Shown here piece by piece: positions 7,714-17,325 of a DNA stretch of 40,131 bases. Position 1 is the stretch's first letter; every line of letters starts with the position of its first letter. The stretch spans positions 1 to 40,131 of the forward strand of contig JAJYTC010000021.1 of the NCBI GenBank assembly GCA_021793275.1. Direction: 5' to 3'. The position numbers and the translations under genes were made by a program. The notes beneath the pieces are model-generated. The model was not told the DNA's origin. It made no database searches and saw only the letters and a program-made list of their open reading frames with translations. This stretch comes from Deltaproteobacteria bacterium. Lineage in GTDB: Bacteria; Desulfobacterota; Syntrophobacteria; Syntrophobacterales; Syntrophobacteraceae.

Positions 7714-10056
7714 TTAACCGATCGGTTCGTTTTCCACGAGGTTCCAGACGCCGCAGGGGCATGCGCCGGCGCAGAACCCGCAGCCGATGCACTTTTCCGG
7801 GTCAACGACCATTTCAAATTCCGCCCCGCTCAAGCGGCTTTGCCTCGATATGGCCGATTCCGGGCAGATGGTTACGCATATGCCGCAGTCCCGGCAGGTC
7901 CCGCACGAAGAACACTGGGAGGCGCATGATTCGATGCCGCCAAAACCCGAAAGACGGGGATCGAAGTACTCGAGCTTTACGCGCCCGTAGTCAATCTTCG
8001 AACGCGAAGCCCCGGCCGCAAAATCCTTACCGGACAAAACGGCGCCTATTTTCTCCGCCGCTTTTTTCCCTGCCCCGATTGCATCCGTAAGCAGCCCGAG
8101 CTTTACGGTGTCGCCGATGGCGAAAATCTTCGGGTCGCTTGTCTGAAAATGCTCGTTTACCTTGATAAATCCCCGCTCGGTCTCGACGGTTTCCGGCAAA
8201 AAGTCGAGTTCGGGCAGGTCGCCGACCGAGATGATTATCGTATCCGCCGGAATTACTTCGCCTGTTGTAAGCTCCAGCCCCTCATCGGTAACCGCCTTGC
8301 TGAAGCAGGGCCACCTGAACTTCGCACCCGCCGCTTCGGCTTCCTTGCGTTCCTTGCCAAACGAGAGCGGCGCCTGGATGTCTATCAGCAGGATTTCCTC
8401 GGCCCCGAGCCTGTGGGCTTCGGTTGCCGCATCGCAGCCGACGTTTCCTGCCCCGATGATCAGCACCCGCTTTCCGACCTTCGCTTCGCCCGCTTTGCTG
8501 CTCTGCAAAAACTCGATGGCCGGGATAAGCTTCTCTTTTCCCGGGATGGGCAGCACACGGGGCTTCTGCGTGCCCGATGCGATAACAAGGAAATCAAAGT
8601 CTTCCCTTAGTTCTTCTACGTCGGACCTCTCAAGCCTGCGGCTCAGGTTCACGTGAGGGATCGCTTCCTTCACGCGGGCTACTTCGGCCTGGACGACCTC
8701 GTCGGGGATGCGCGAGCGCGGGATCATCGCCGAGATTTTTCCGCCCAGCTCCGATCTCATATCGTATATGATCGCCTCGTGCCCCTGCCTGCGTAGTTGC
8801 CACGCGACCGATATACCCGCCGGACCGCCTCCTATGACCGCAATTTTTTTGCCGCTTAGCGGGGGAAATTCCGGCAGCTTTGCGGCAACGCTCGCCTTTC
8901 CAAGCATGGAGATGTCGAGCGTGATCATTCTTGCCGTCTGTCTCGTACAGCTCTGCATGCACAGGTTCGGGCAAAGATAGCCGCAAACCGAAGCCGGAAA
9001 AGGCGTGTAGGCGAGAGCCAGGTCAACGGCCTCGTCGACCCTTCCTTCTCGAATGAGCCGCCACCGCTCGTGGACCGGTATCCCTGTCGGGCAGCTCGCC
9101 TCGCACGGCGCAGCAAACTTCCTGTTTTCCCACACCGGCACATAGCGTCTGAGAAAGCCGGTGGTTATAAGAGGGATCGGTGTTCTTTCGAAGTCTACCA
9201 AGTCTCCGATAAGGCCGCCCCCGCCCAACTCGCGATCCCAGACCTCCTGGTGAAAAGCCTCGATGGAACGCCTGGATTTTGAGTATTTTTCACTGGGCCC
9301 GCGGGATTTGAGGACCTGCCAATCCTCGCGGTCGGACAGTTTCGCGTAAAGCTCCGTTTTCCCGATCCCCGATAGAAATGTCTTGAGATTTTCGGTAAGC
9401 CACGCCCAATCGCTGTCTCCGATTGGAATCAGCCTCGCGTCGGCTTTGCTGTAGCCTTTATGCGGTCCCCTGAAAAAGATCTTTCCGCCAACCATTCCTA
9501 CGCAAGGTCGATAGCCCAGCACATTCTCGGGGTCCTGCGGCTCATGTCCGCAGATAACCGCAATGCCGCCCGCCATGAATTCGGCGAAATAGTCGCCGGC
9601 CGAGCCCAGCACCCACAGCTCGGGGGGAGAAAAGCGCGGATTGTGCTTCGTCATGGTCATGCCGCGCGCGCCGATGTTTCCGGCTACATAGACCCTGCCC
9701 TGGGCCATCGCGTTTGCGACGCCGTTGGTGGCATGTCCGTGGACGATAATGTCGGCCCCGGCGTTCAGCCAGCCTACATCGTCCGAAGACGGGCCAAAGA
9801 CTTCGATCAGAGTATTGGGAAAACCCATCGAGCCTACGCGCTGTCCGGGCGCGCCGGTAATTTTTACATGAAGCTTTTGGTTTCCGCCCTTCCAGAGCCT
9901 GCCTCCGATGCCGTGCTGGCCGAAGGCCTCGATCTCCAATACGCGGCAACCCTTCTCGACAGCCTGTTGAATTCTCTCTTCGAGAATACGCGATTCGATA
10001 CGCTGACCGTTTTCCGATCCGGAAAGGTGAACTACCGACCCCTGCTGCTGTTCCAT
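7714..10056 (-). CDS. Glutamate synthase component: GXGXG (GltB C-terminal) domain fused to GltD-like FAD/NAD(P) oxidoreductase with C-terminal 4Fe-4S ferredoxin domain
   Basis: N-term GXGXG-like GGRLWKGGNQKLHVKI / YVAGNIGARGMTMTKHNP; GltD-like CEASCPTGIPVHERWRLI, IGGGPAGISVAWQLRRQG; C-term CSSCGTCRDCGICVTICP and CIGCGFCAGACPCG; start taken at MEQQQGS. Confidence 0.85.
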   Translation of the reverse strand: MEQQQGSVVHLSGSENGQRIESRILEERIQQAVEKGCRVLEIEAFGQHGIGGRLWKGGNQKLHVKITGAPGQRVGSMGFPNTLIEVFGPSSDDVGWLNAGADIIVHGHATNGVANAMAQGRVYVAGNIGARGMTMTKHNPRFSPPELWVLGSAGDYFAEFMAGGIAVICGHEPQDPENVLGYRPCVGMVGGKIFFRGPHKGYSKADARLIPIGDSDWAWLTENLKTFLSGIGKTELYAKLSDREDWQVLKSRGPSEKYSKSRRSIEAFHQEVWDRELGGGGLIGDLVDFERTPIPLITTGFLRRYVPVWENRKFAAPCEASCPTGIPVHERWRLIREGRVDEAVDLALAYTPFPASVCGYLCPNLCMQSCTRQTARMITLDISMLGKASVAAKLPEFPPLSGKKIAVIGGGPAGISVAWQLRRQGHEAIIYDMRSELGGKISAMIPRSRIPDEVVQAEVARVKEAIPHVNLSRRLERSDVEELREDFDFLVIASGTQKPRVLPIPGKEKLIPAIEFLQSSKAGEAKVGKRVLIIGAGNVGCDAATEAHRLGAEEILLIDIQAPLSFGKERKEAEAAGAKFRWPCFSKAVTDEGLELTTGEVIPADTIIISVGDLPELDFLPETVETERGFIKVNEHFQTSDPKIFAIGDTVKLGLLTDAIGAGKKAAEKIGAVLSGKDFAAGASRSKIDYGRVKLEYFDPRLSGFGGIESCASQCSSCGTCRDCGICVTICPESAISRQSRLSGAEFEMVVDPEKCIGCGFCAGACPCGVWNLVENEPIG

Positions 10057-10132
10057 ATGCAAACTCCACCAGAGTTTAGACAAGGAGCGGGAAACGGAAA
10101 AAGGCGGCTCGCCTGCTCCCTGCTCCCTGCTC

Positions 10133-11791
10133 CTAGACAACGTATTTTATCTGAAGCCGATCGGCTGCGTTTTTATCGTCTATGGCCAGAGCGTCAGACA
10201 TGCCGATCGGAAGAGAGGTCGAACGTCCCAGGGGAGCAACGATCTTCTTCAGTTCGGTATCGAACGAGAGATATATGTCGACTACCCGCTCGGCCACCTT
10301 CTCGGGATCGAGCCGCCTGTAGAGGCGCGGATCCTGGGAGGTGATGCCCTTGGGGCACAAGCCTATGTTGCAGACATTGCACCGGTCGGTCTCGGAGCCC
10401 ACGCACCCTGCAGCTGCCTGCATCATGTATTTGCCCACCTGGACCCCGCTTGCTCCGAGCATTATGAGCGCGGCGGCGTTTGCCGCAAGCTTGCCGTTCT
10501 TGCCAACCCCTCCTCCCGCAAAAAGCGGGACTTCGTTCTGTTTGCCCAGCCTTGCGAGGTTGAGGTAGCAGTCGCGTATGTTGCTCGCTATCGGATGCCC
10601 CATATGGTCCATCGATACGTTATAGGCAGCGCCCGTTCCGCCGTCTTCGCCGTCAATGGCCAGCCCGCCGGCATAGGCGTTTCGCGTAAGGTTGTTAAGC
10701 ACCGCAAGGGCGGTCGAGGTGCCCGAAATCTTCGGATAGACCGGTACTCTGAAACCCCAGGCCATGTACATCGACTGGATCATTTTGGCGACCGATTCCT
10801 CGATCGAATACTTCGTCTGATGGGTCGGCGGGCTGGGAAGGCTCACCCCCGAGGGCACTCCGCGAATGGCGGCTATCAGCTTGTTGACCTTGTACCACAT
10901 CAGCAATCCGCCGTCGCCGGGTTTTGCCCCCTGGCCGTATTTGATCTCGATCGCGCAGGGGTCTTCCTTCATCTCGGGCAGGGCATGAATTATTTCGTCC
11001 CAGCCGAAATAGCCGCTGGCTATCTGTAAAATCGTGTACTTTAAAAATCTCGACCGCAGCAGCCGGGGCGGGCAGCCGCCTTCGCCCGTACACATCCTGA
11101 CGGGCATTCCGAGCTCTTCATTGAGATACGCCACTCCCATCTGGAGCCCTTCCCACATGTTCGGAGAAAGAGCGCCGAAAGACATGCTGCCGATGATAAG
11201 AGGGTATATCTCCCGCACCGGGGGAATCCAGCCGTTTTCTCGGTAGAGCCTGAGGTTTTCCTCCGGAGGCAGCACGCGCCCCAGAAGCGTGCGCAGTTCG
11301 AATTCGTGGCGGCCCGCATCGAGCGCCGGGTCGGTAAGCATCGAGATTCGGGTGAACTTAATACGGTCGAGCGTCCCCAGATTGAGGTAATCGGGCGCGT
11401 TTCTCCTGCCTCCGCGCCTTCTGGGCTGGCCTCCACGATTTATATGGAAGCGCTGCTTATCGATTTCCTCAGACCTTTCCGCTATGATCGCGCCGTTCGG
11501 ACACACCAGGTTGCACATCCCGCATCCTGTGCAGGCGTATGCGGGATCGGTTTTTTGCCTCACCCCGTGATAAACCTGGTAAACATTGGACGACGCCGTC
11601 GCCGGGCCGATTTCGGCCAGGGAAGGTATCTGAACGATTCTTTTTCTGTGCACGCCGAGCTCGATTGCCTGAACGGGGCAAACAGCGCAGCACCGGCCGC
11701 ACAGAGTGCATTTTTCTTTATCCCACCTGACCTGCCACAACAGGTCCCTCACGCTCAGTGAAGAAGGGATAATGGTTCCGTTTGCGAGCAT
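10133..11791 (-). CDS. Glutamate synthase central/FMN domain protein with N-terminal ferredoxin domain
   Basis: CTLCGRCCAVCPVQAIEL, CTGCGMCNLVCPNGAI; KYGQGAKPGDGGLL, VSLPSPPTHQTKYSIE, IDGEDGGTGAA, CNIGLCPKGITSQDP. Confidence 0.9.
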   Translation of the reverse strand: MLANGTIIPSSLSVRDLLWQVRWDKEKCTLCGRCCAVCPVQAIELGVHRKRIVQIPSLAEIGPATASSNVYQVYHGVRQKTDPAYACTGCGMCNLVCPNGAIIAERSEEIDKQRFHINRGGQPRRRGGRRNAPDYLNLGTLDRIKFTRISMLTDPALDAGRHEFELRTLLGRVLPPEENLRLYRENGWIPPVREIYPLIIGSMSFGALSPNMWEGLQMGVAYLNEELGMPVRMCTGEGGCPPRLLRSRFLKYTILQIASGYFGWDEIIHALPEMKEDPCAIEIKYGQGAKPGDGGLLMWYKVNKLIAAIRGVPSGVSLPSPPTHQTKYSIEESVAKMIQSMYMAWGFRVPVYPKISGTSTALAVLNNLTRNAYAGGLAIDGEDGGTGAAYNVSMDHMGHPIASNIRDCYLNLARLGKQNEVPLFAGGGVGKNGKLAANAAALIMLGASGVQVGKYMMQAAAGCVGSETDRCNVCNIGLCPKGITSQDPRLYRRLDPEKVAERVVDIYLSFDTELKKIVAPLGRSTSLPIGMSDALAIDDKNAADRLQIKYVV

Positions 11792-12888
11792 ATCCGGACC
11801 TCCGAGCGGTCAGAAGGTACAATGACCGTATCAAGATGCATCGGCTGAAAATCTTTGCTTTTGTCGCGGTCGGGGATCGCGGCTTCAAGACCGCACATCT
11901 CCGAGGAAAATGCGTACAACCCCTTCCTGCCACCGGCTACCGCCGGTCGGAGTTTTTTGCGGTCCTGGACGAGGAAAACGCTGTTATCGGGCAGCCGTCC
12001 GATGACACAGTTGGGACCGTCGATAATGAGCCTGCGGCATGAATGTTTGAGTTGCCTTAGAAAACCTCCGTCGGGGTGAGACTCCAAAGCCTCATCCTGC
12101 AGAGGTGTGATTATATGCTTGTATGCCTCGATGCCCAAACCGAGGCTGTTGAGCATATAATGGGCTATATGAGTGAAAACCTCGGAGTCGGACTGGTACC
12201 CCATGTAGCCCGGAAAGCCGCGCGACATGAGATACTCGCGAATCGGCACGAAAGCCGTGTTTTCCCCGTTGGTCATCGAAGCTATGCCCTGGATGAAAAA
12301 GGGATGGCAGGCGTAGAGGTTTATCGCATAATTGGTGTTCTGCCTGCCCTGGGCGAGAACCACCCTGGCCCTCAGCTCTTCGTTGTCCAATTGGAGGTAT
12401 TCGGCCACCTTTAATGGATCGCCGATCTCCTTTATCATGATCACGTCCGGCCAGAAGCTGTAGATGATCATGTCCTCGTTTTCCTCGCCCATCCGCCTCA
12501 ACTCGAGGCGCGCCATCATGAGGCGAAACTCTATTTCCCCGCGCTCCAACCCCTCCCATGACTGGGGATACTCATAGGCGCGGATTACATAAACATCGCG
12601 CTTGGGAGTCCCGGGAGGCGGCGTTTTTTTCGCAGTGCGCACCGAAACCTTGTGCTTGGTCAAAAAACCGAGGTTCATCATGAACTGATCGAGCCGCTTG
12701 ACGCCTTCGCCGGTGCATATGCCCGATAGAATCGGCAGTCCCTTCAGCTCCTCGAACGGCCCGCCCAGGTCGCTCATAAACAGGCCGACCCCCGAGCCGT
12801 CATGACCCTCCCGCATAACATCGAGGGCCCTCAATGCCAGGATTGGCGACAGAGGCTCGTTACTCGTTATCGCGATCAAACGACACAT
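11755..12888 (-). CDS. Class II glutamine amidotransferase (GltB N-terminal-like)
   Basis: MCRLIAITS (catalytic Cys2), GHDGSGVGLF, SDSEVFTHIAHYML; operon with the two downstream glutamate synthase genes. Confidence 0.87.
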   Translation of the reverse strand: MCRLIAITSNEPLSPILALRALDVMREGHDGSGVGLFMSDLGGPFEELKGLPILSGICTGEGVKRLDQFMMNLGFLTKHKVSVRTAKKTPPPGTPKRDVYVIRAYEYPQSWEGLERGEIEFRLMMARLELRRMGEENEDMIIYSFWPDVIMIKEIGDPLKVAEYLQLDNEELRARVVLAQGRQNTNYAINLYACHPFFIQGIASMTNGENTAFVPIREYLMSRGFPGYMGYQSDSEVFTHIAHYMLNSLGLGIEAYKHIITPLQDEALESHPDGGFLRQLKHSCRRLIIDGPNCVIGRLPDNSVFLVQDRKKLRPAVAGGRKGLYAFSSEMCGLEAAIPDRDKSKDFQPMHLDTVIVPSDRSEVRICSQTEPLSLLH

Positions 12889-13445
12889 TAGGCTCTATTC
12901 TCCTGCTGTTTTTTTATCCACGCTCCCGTCCCGGCAACGACGAAACCTTCGGTTGCGCGCCAAAACGGGATAATCTAAATCTGGTTCGCTCAGGGATACG
13001 ATCTATGGACACCCGGGGGGAAACTCTCTACGACGCCCGCTGCCGCTCATGCCCGCGGCCTTGCCTTCAGTTTCATTCAAGGTCCCGTATCCGATTGTGC
13101 ATGACAGATGTTCAAAATTTATAACAATACCAGAATGATCCGGCTTTTGGCAAACAAATTCCGCAAATTCGAAGCGCCGGGCTGGGACCCAAACGGTTCT
13201 CCGCTCCAAATTCGCCTTACTCTCTTCGTAATTTCGGGATGAAGATAGATAACATATCGATTGTAAAAGTACAGAGGCAGTTTCGTGGAAAAAAATCGTA
13301 TGAGCCCGGCAATGCCCGCGACTTAAGGCTTTGCCGCTCAAAAGGCCAGGGGCGGCAGGCGAGGGGAGCCGCTCACTCCCCCCCCACCCCCACGGGAATC
13401 CGGCGCCGCTGGCGCCAAAATCCATCCTCTTTCTCGACGCCTGGC

Positions 13446-14342
13446 TCACCCCGCCGGCGCGGCAACGCCCGCATCTTTTGCCGCGAGCTGAGCGAGGGCG
13501 GACCAGTCGAGTTTTTCTCCTCCCTGAGCAAGCAGGGCCAGGAAGCGGTCGTGAACAAGGCTGGCAAGAGGCATGGGCACGCGAAGCGAATCGGCGGCCT
13601 CCATGGCCAGGCGGATATCCTTATGGCCAAGCGGAGCGGCAAAGCCGGCCGGTTCGAATCTTCGCTCTGCGATCAACCTCCCATAGGTGCTGTAGACAGG
13701 CGCGCTGAAAAGAGTCGAGGTCAGAAAATCCACATAAAGGCCCGGGTCCACGCCGGCCTTGCCTACAAGCGCCATCGCTTCGCCAAGCGCTTCGATTACC
13801 GACGCTATCAGAAAGTTGCCGCTTAGCTTGATCAGATTTGCCGTCCCGGGTTTGTCGCCGAAAACGAAGACCTTTTGGCCCATCGCCGCGAGAAGCGGCA
13901 TGCTTTTTTCCAAAGTATCCGGCGAACCTGCGGCGGCGATGAACAGTTTGGCTGCCGCGGCCGCATCGGGCCGCCCGAATACGGGCGCAGAGAGGAAGCG
14001 CTGCCCGGCCTGCGCGTGTGCCTCGGCAAGCCTTTCCGACAAGGCTACGCTGATGGTGCTCATGGAAATGTGGACCGCGCCTCGCGAAAGACTGCCGATA
14101 ATGCCGTCTCCCCCGAAAGATAGGCTCTCAACCGCGGCGTCGTTGGCCAGCATCGTTATCACGGCCTCGCCCCCGCAGGCGTCCTCCACGCGGGCCGCCG
14201 GCAGCGCGCCTTGGTCCACAAGCGGTTTCATCTTTGCGGCCGTTCTGTTGTAGACGGTGACCTCATGGCCGGCCTTGAGAAGGTTGGCCGCCATGCCTGA
14301 CCCCATGTTTCCCAGCCCTATGAATCCTGCTTTCATAATCAT
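13446..14342 (-). CDS. NAD(P)-dependent oxidoreductase, 3-hydroxyisobutyrate dehydrogenase family
   Basis: KAGFIGLGNMGSGMAANLLKAGHEVTVYNRT; GTANLIKLSGNFLIAS; LGHKDIRLAMEAADSL. Confidence 0.88.
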   Translation of the reverse strand: MIMKAGFIGLGNMGSGMAANLLKAGHEVTVYNRTAAKMKPLVDQGALPAARVEDACGGEAVITMLANDAAVESLSFGGDGIIGSLSRGAVHISMSTISVALSERLAEAHAQAGQRFLSAPVFGRPDAAAAAKLFIAAAGSPDTLEKSMPLLAAMGQKVFVFGDKPGTANLIKLSGNFLIASVIEALGEAMALVGKAGVDPGLYVDFLTSTLFSAPVYSTYGRLIAERRFEPAGFAAPLGHKDIRLAMEAADSLRVPMPLASLVHDRFLALLAQGGEKLDWSALAQLAAKDAGVAAPAG

Positions 14343-14412
14343 TTTCTCCTGAGAGCGCAGCGCGAAAAACCCTCACGTTGCGTTCTGTGGGAGCCGGAAG
14401 CACCTACTGGCC

Positions 14413-15924
14413 TCAAGCCCCCCGCGCCGGGGAACTTTCTTCAATCTGCCGCTTCAACTCCCTTTTGAGTAGCTTTCCCGCCTGGCTCTTCGGGATGTCA
14501 CTCACTATCCGGAACTCCTTGGGAACCTTGAATGAGGAAAGACGAGATTTAAGAAATTGCTTGAGTTCGTCCGTATCCAGGGACTGCCCCGGCTTGGTGG
14601 TGATAATAGCCGTCACCCGCTCCCCCCATTCCTTGTCGGGCAAGCCGATTACGGCGCATTCCTGAACTTCGGGCCGGGTGTAGAGCAGTTCTTCGATTTC
14701 GCGCGGATAGACGTTTTCCCCGCCGGTTATGATCATATCCTTCAGCCGGTCGACTATGTAGAGATGTCCACCTTCACCTATCAGGCCGATATCCCCGCTT
14801 CTGAACCATTCCCCCCAGAAGGCCGACTGTGTCTCAGCAGGGGCGTTGAAATATCCCTTCATGATGTTGCGCGCCCGGATACAAATCTCTCCCTCTACTC
14901 CCTCCGGTGCGGGCTCCCCGTTGAGATCCCGGATCTGCACTTCGACAGTCCCCACCGGTGTGCCCACCGAACCCACCACATGCCGATGATAGTGATTGAA
15001 AGTAACCATCGAGGCGCTTTCCGTCATTCCATAGGCTTCATGGATGGCAAGCCCGGTCCTATCCTTCCATTGGCGCACCACCTCCGAGGCCATGCTGGCG
15101 GCAGCGGAAAAACAGTATCGAACGGCCCCAAGCTTTTCCTTGAGACCCTCCAGGGCCAGCAGCCGGATGTATACCGTCGGTACGCAATACAGCTTTGTGA
15201 CCCGCCCGGCCGACATGACTTCCAAAACACGATCCATGTCGAAAGACGGCAGCAGTTCCAGAGATCCCCCGCTCAGTATCGTTGCGTTCAAGATGTGCAT
15301 TTGCCCGAAAACATGGTGAAAGGGCAAAAAACACAGGGCCCGGTCCTGCTCATTGGAGCGCTCGTTGAAAACCACATTATGGATGGCCGTATTGATGTTC
15401 TCGTGACTGAGCATGACACCCTTGGGGATACCGGTCGTACCACCGGTAAAAAGAATAGCGGCCGTATCCGACCGATCGCGGCCCCCAGCCCTGAAAGAAG
15501 ACGTTCCCATCTCAAGGAAGGCCTTCATTTCAAGCTCGCAGCCCTTACCGATGACGTGCTCGACGATCCCGGGGCTGCGCAGGCGCCGGAAATCCTCCAA
15601 TTTATCTTCACTTGTAAACACGACCTTGGGCTTGGTAAGCGATGTCAGCGATTGCACTTCGTCACTTTTGGCCAGGCCCGGTAAAGTCACCGCCACCGCA
15701 CCGGCTTTTAGACATCCGTAGTATAAGATCAGCCACTCCGCGGAATTGGCCGCACAGAGCCCGACATGGTCCCCGGCCTCTACCCCCAGTTTGGCGAGTG
15801 CCGTCGCCGCCCGATTGACCTGTTCGTTGAACTGGCTGTAGGTAATCTCCCTGGCCCCCTCGCGAATTACCGGACGATCAGGGAAATAAAGAGATGAGCG
15901 TTCCAAGTTTTCTGCGATATTCAC
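14413..15924 (-). CDS. AMP-binding acyl-CoA synthetase (long-chain-fatty-acid-CoA ligase-like)
   Basis: AAILFTGGTTGIPKGVMLSHENI, HEAYGMTESA, WFRSGDIGLIGEGGHLYIVDRLKDMIITGGENVYPREIEE, PKSQAGKLLKRELK. Confidence 0.92.
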   Translation of the reverse strand: MNIAENLERSSLYFPDRPVIREGAREITYSQFNEQVNRAATALAKLGVEAGDHVGLCAANSAEWLILYYGCLKAGAVAVTLPGLAKSDEVQSLTSLTKPKVVFTSEDKLEDFRRLRSPGIVEHVIGKGCELEMKAFLEMGTSSFRAGGRDRSDTAAILFTGGTTGIPKGVMLSHENINTAIHNVVFNERSNEQDRALCFLPFHHVFGQMHILNATILSGGSLELLPSFDMDRVLEVMSAGRVTKLYCVPTVYIRLLALEGLKEKLGAVRYCFSAAASMASEVVRQWKDRTGLAIHEAYGMTESASMVTFNHYHRHVVGSVGTPVGTVEVQIRDLNGEPAPEGVEGEICIRARNIMKGYFNAPAETQSAFWGEWFRSGDIGLIGEGGHLYIVDRLKDMIITGGENVYPREIEELLYTRPEVQECAVIGLPDKEWGERVTAIITTKPGQSLDTDELKQFLKSRLSSFKVPKEFRIVSDIPKSQAGKLLKRELKRQIEESSPARGA

Positions 15925-16172
15925 GGCTGAAATACCTCCAGGTTAGGCCCCTGAGGGCTTGGCAAATCATGCCGCGCGGCGCGCTGGTAAGCCCTGCCGC
16001 GCCCTTTGCCGGTAGGGGCGTAAGTAAGAAAGGGCTGTTTGTTGGAGATCATTTCGCAGGGCGGCGCTCTCTCCAACCGGTTTGATAGCAATTGCACAAG
16101 CGATTCTATATTATTGCCGCTTTATTGAGAAGCTCTTTCATTGGTTTTCGCTTTTGATGCCTTCCCGTTTTC

Positions 16173-16473
16173 TTGTCAAAAGTCCTGGCCTTTGCGTTCG
16201 GTCTGTCCGCGGAGATCGAACGGAACTTGATCTCTAAGTGCGCCGTGGAAGAGCTGACCGGGAAGAAAAAGGAAGGCAAAAGGCTCGGAGAGCCGAAGGC
16301 CAGCCTCGCCAAAGTTGCGAAACTCACTGGCAGGGAAAATGAGATCAAATTGCTGCTTGAAAAGGGGGGGCAGCGCGATCATAAAAATTTTCGGTGTAAT
16401 AGGTCGCCCCTTCGCCATCAGCGTTGAACTTTGGGGGGCGCTCGCAGAGCCAAGCCTTGCGCTCTCCCCGTGA
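16173..16473 (+). pseudogene. Serine recombinase (resolvase/invertase) C-terminal remnant
   Basis: SKVLAFAFGLSAEIERNLIS...GKRLGEPKASLAKVAKLTGRENEIKLLLEKG, then frame change at the G7 tract into GGSAIIKIFGVIGRPF (degenerate HTH); N-terminal catalytic domain not recognisable. Confidence 0.75.
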
Positions 16474-16714
16474 GGTCGAATACCGCTCACTTTCGCATCG
16501 AAATTTACTATAATCAAATTTACTTGAAGCCGGTGTATAATTAAAATTTTTCCGGGGGGAGAAAATCGGCCCGACAATGTCGCTGGAATGCTTGGCAGGG
16601 GAAGTTGATGCATTATGCCGGACGACATTAGGCGGCATGCGCCCATCGATCACTTTTAATCAGAATGTATTTGTGTTGCTTTGGAGTGGATTTATATAGC
16701 TAATGGAGAGAACG

Positions 16715-17299
16715 ATGAAAAAGTATGGATGGATGACAGTTCTTATTCCGGTCGTCGTAGCAGCCGCTTTTTTACCCTTGGCCACCGCTTTCGGCGCAAA
16801 CCCTATCCAGGAGGGGACTCAATTCAATTACACCCTCCCTTCTCCTGTTTCCACGCAGGTCCAAAACTATCTCGGACTAAAGGCGATGGGGCCGTTCAAG
16901 GTCAACGACGTCAAAGCGCGGTGCGTGGTGATCGAACTGATGAGTTCCACCTGTCCGCACTGCCAGGCCGCCGCCCCCAATATGAATGAGCTCTACGAGC
17001 GGATGCAGACTGACCCGCAGATGGCGGACGTAAAGTTCTTCGCTATTGCCCTTGCCGATAGCAAACTTGGTGTAGAGACTTTCAGGAAAGAGTTCAAGAC
17101 GGTCTTCCCGATTCTGTTGGACAAAAACCATACAATTACGCATTCTTTGAAAGGCTTGGCTACTCCCACCACAATCATCGTTTCCACTAAAAGCGCCAAA
17201 GTGCTTGCTGTCCACCCGGGGGGAATCCACAATCCGGGTGGTTTCATAAAGCAGATAAAATTCGTCGAAGCCTTGGACGCTATGGACCAGTCGAAATAA
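16715..17299 (+). CDS. Exported redoxin / TlpA-like thioredoxin-fold protein with CPHC motif
   Basis: Signal peptide MKKYGWMTVLIPVVVAAAFLPLATAFG; ELMSSTCPHCQAAAPNMNELYERM. Confidence 0.82.
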   Translation: MKKYGWMTVLIPVVVAAAFLPLATAFGANPIQEGTQFNYTLPSPVSTQVQNYLGLKAMGPFKVNDVKARCVVIELMSSTCPHCQAAAPNMNELYERMQTDPQMADVKFFAIALADSKLGVETFRKEFKTVFPILLDKNHTITHSLKGLATPTTIIVSTKSAKVLAVHPGGIHNPGGFIKQIKFVEALDAMDQSK

Positions 17300-17325
17300 C
17301 AACTAAGCCATGATGGGATGGTTGC

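Noticed and set aside
13003-13449. 148-aa minus ORF between glutamate synthase and dehydrogenase genes
   Set aside because: No motif; crosses low-complexity C-rich sequence; likely non-coding
14557-15684. 375-aa + ORF opposite the acyl-CoA synthetase
   Set aside because: Antisense shadow in GC-rich coding sequence; the opposite frame has all conserved AMP-binding motifs
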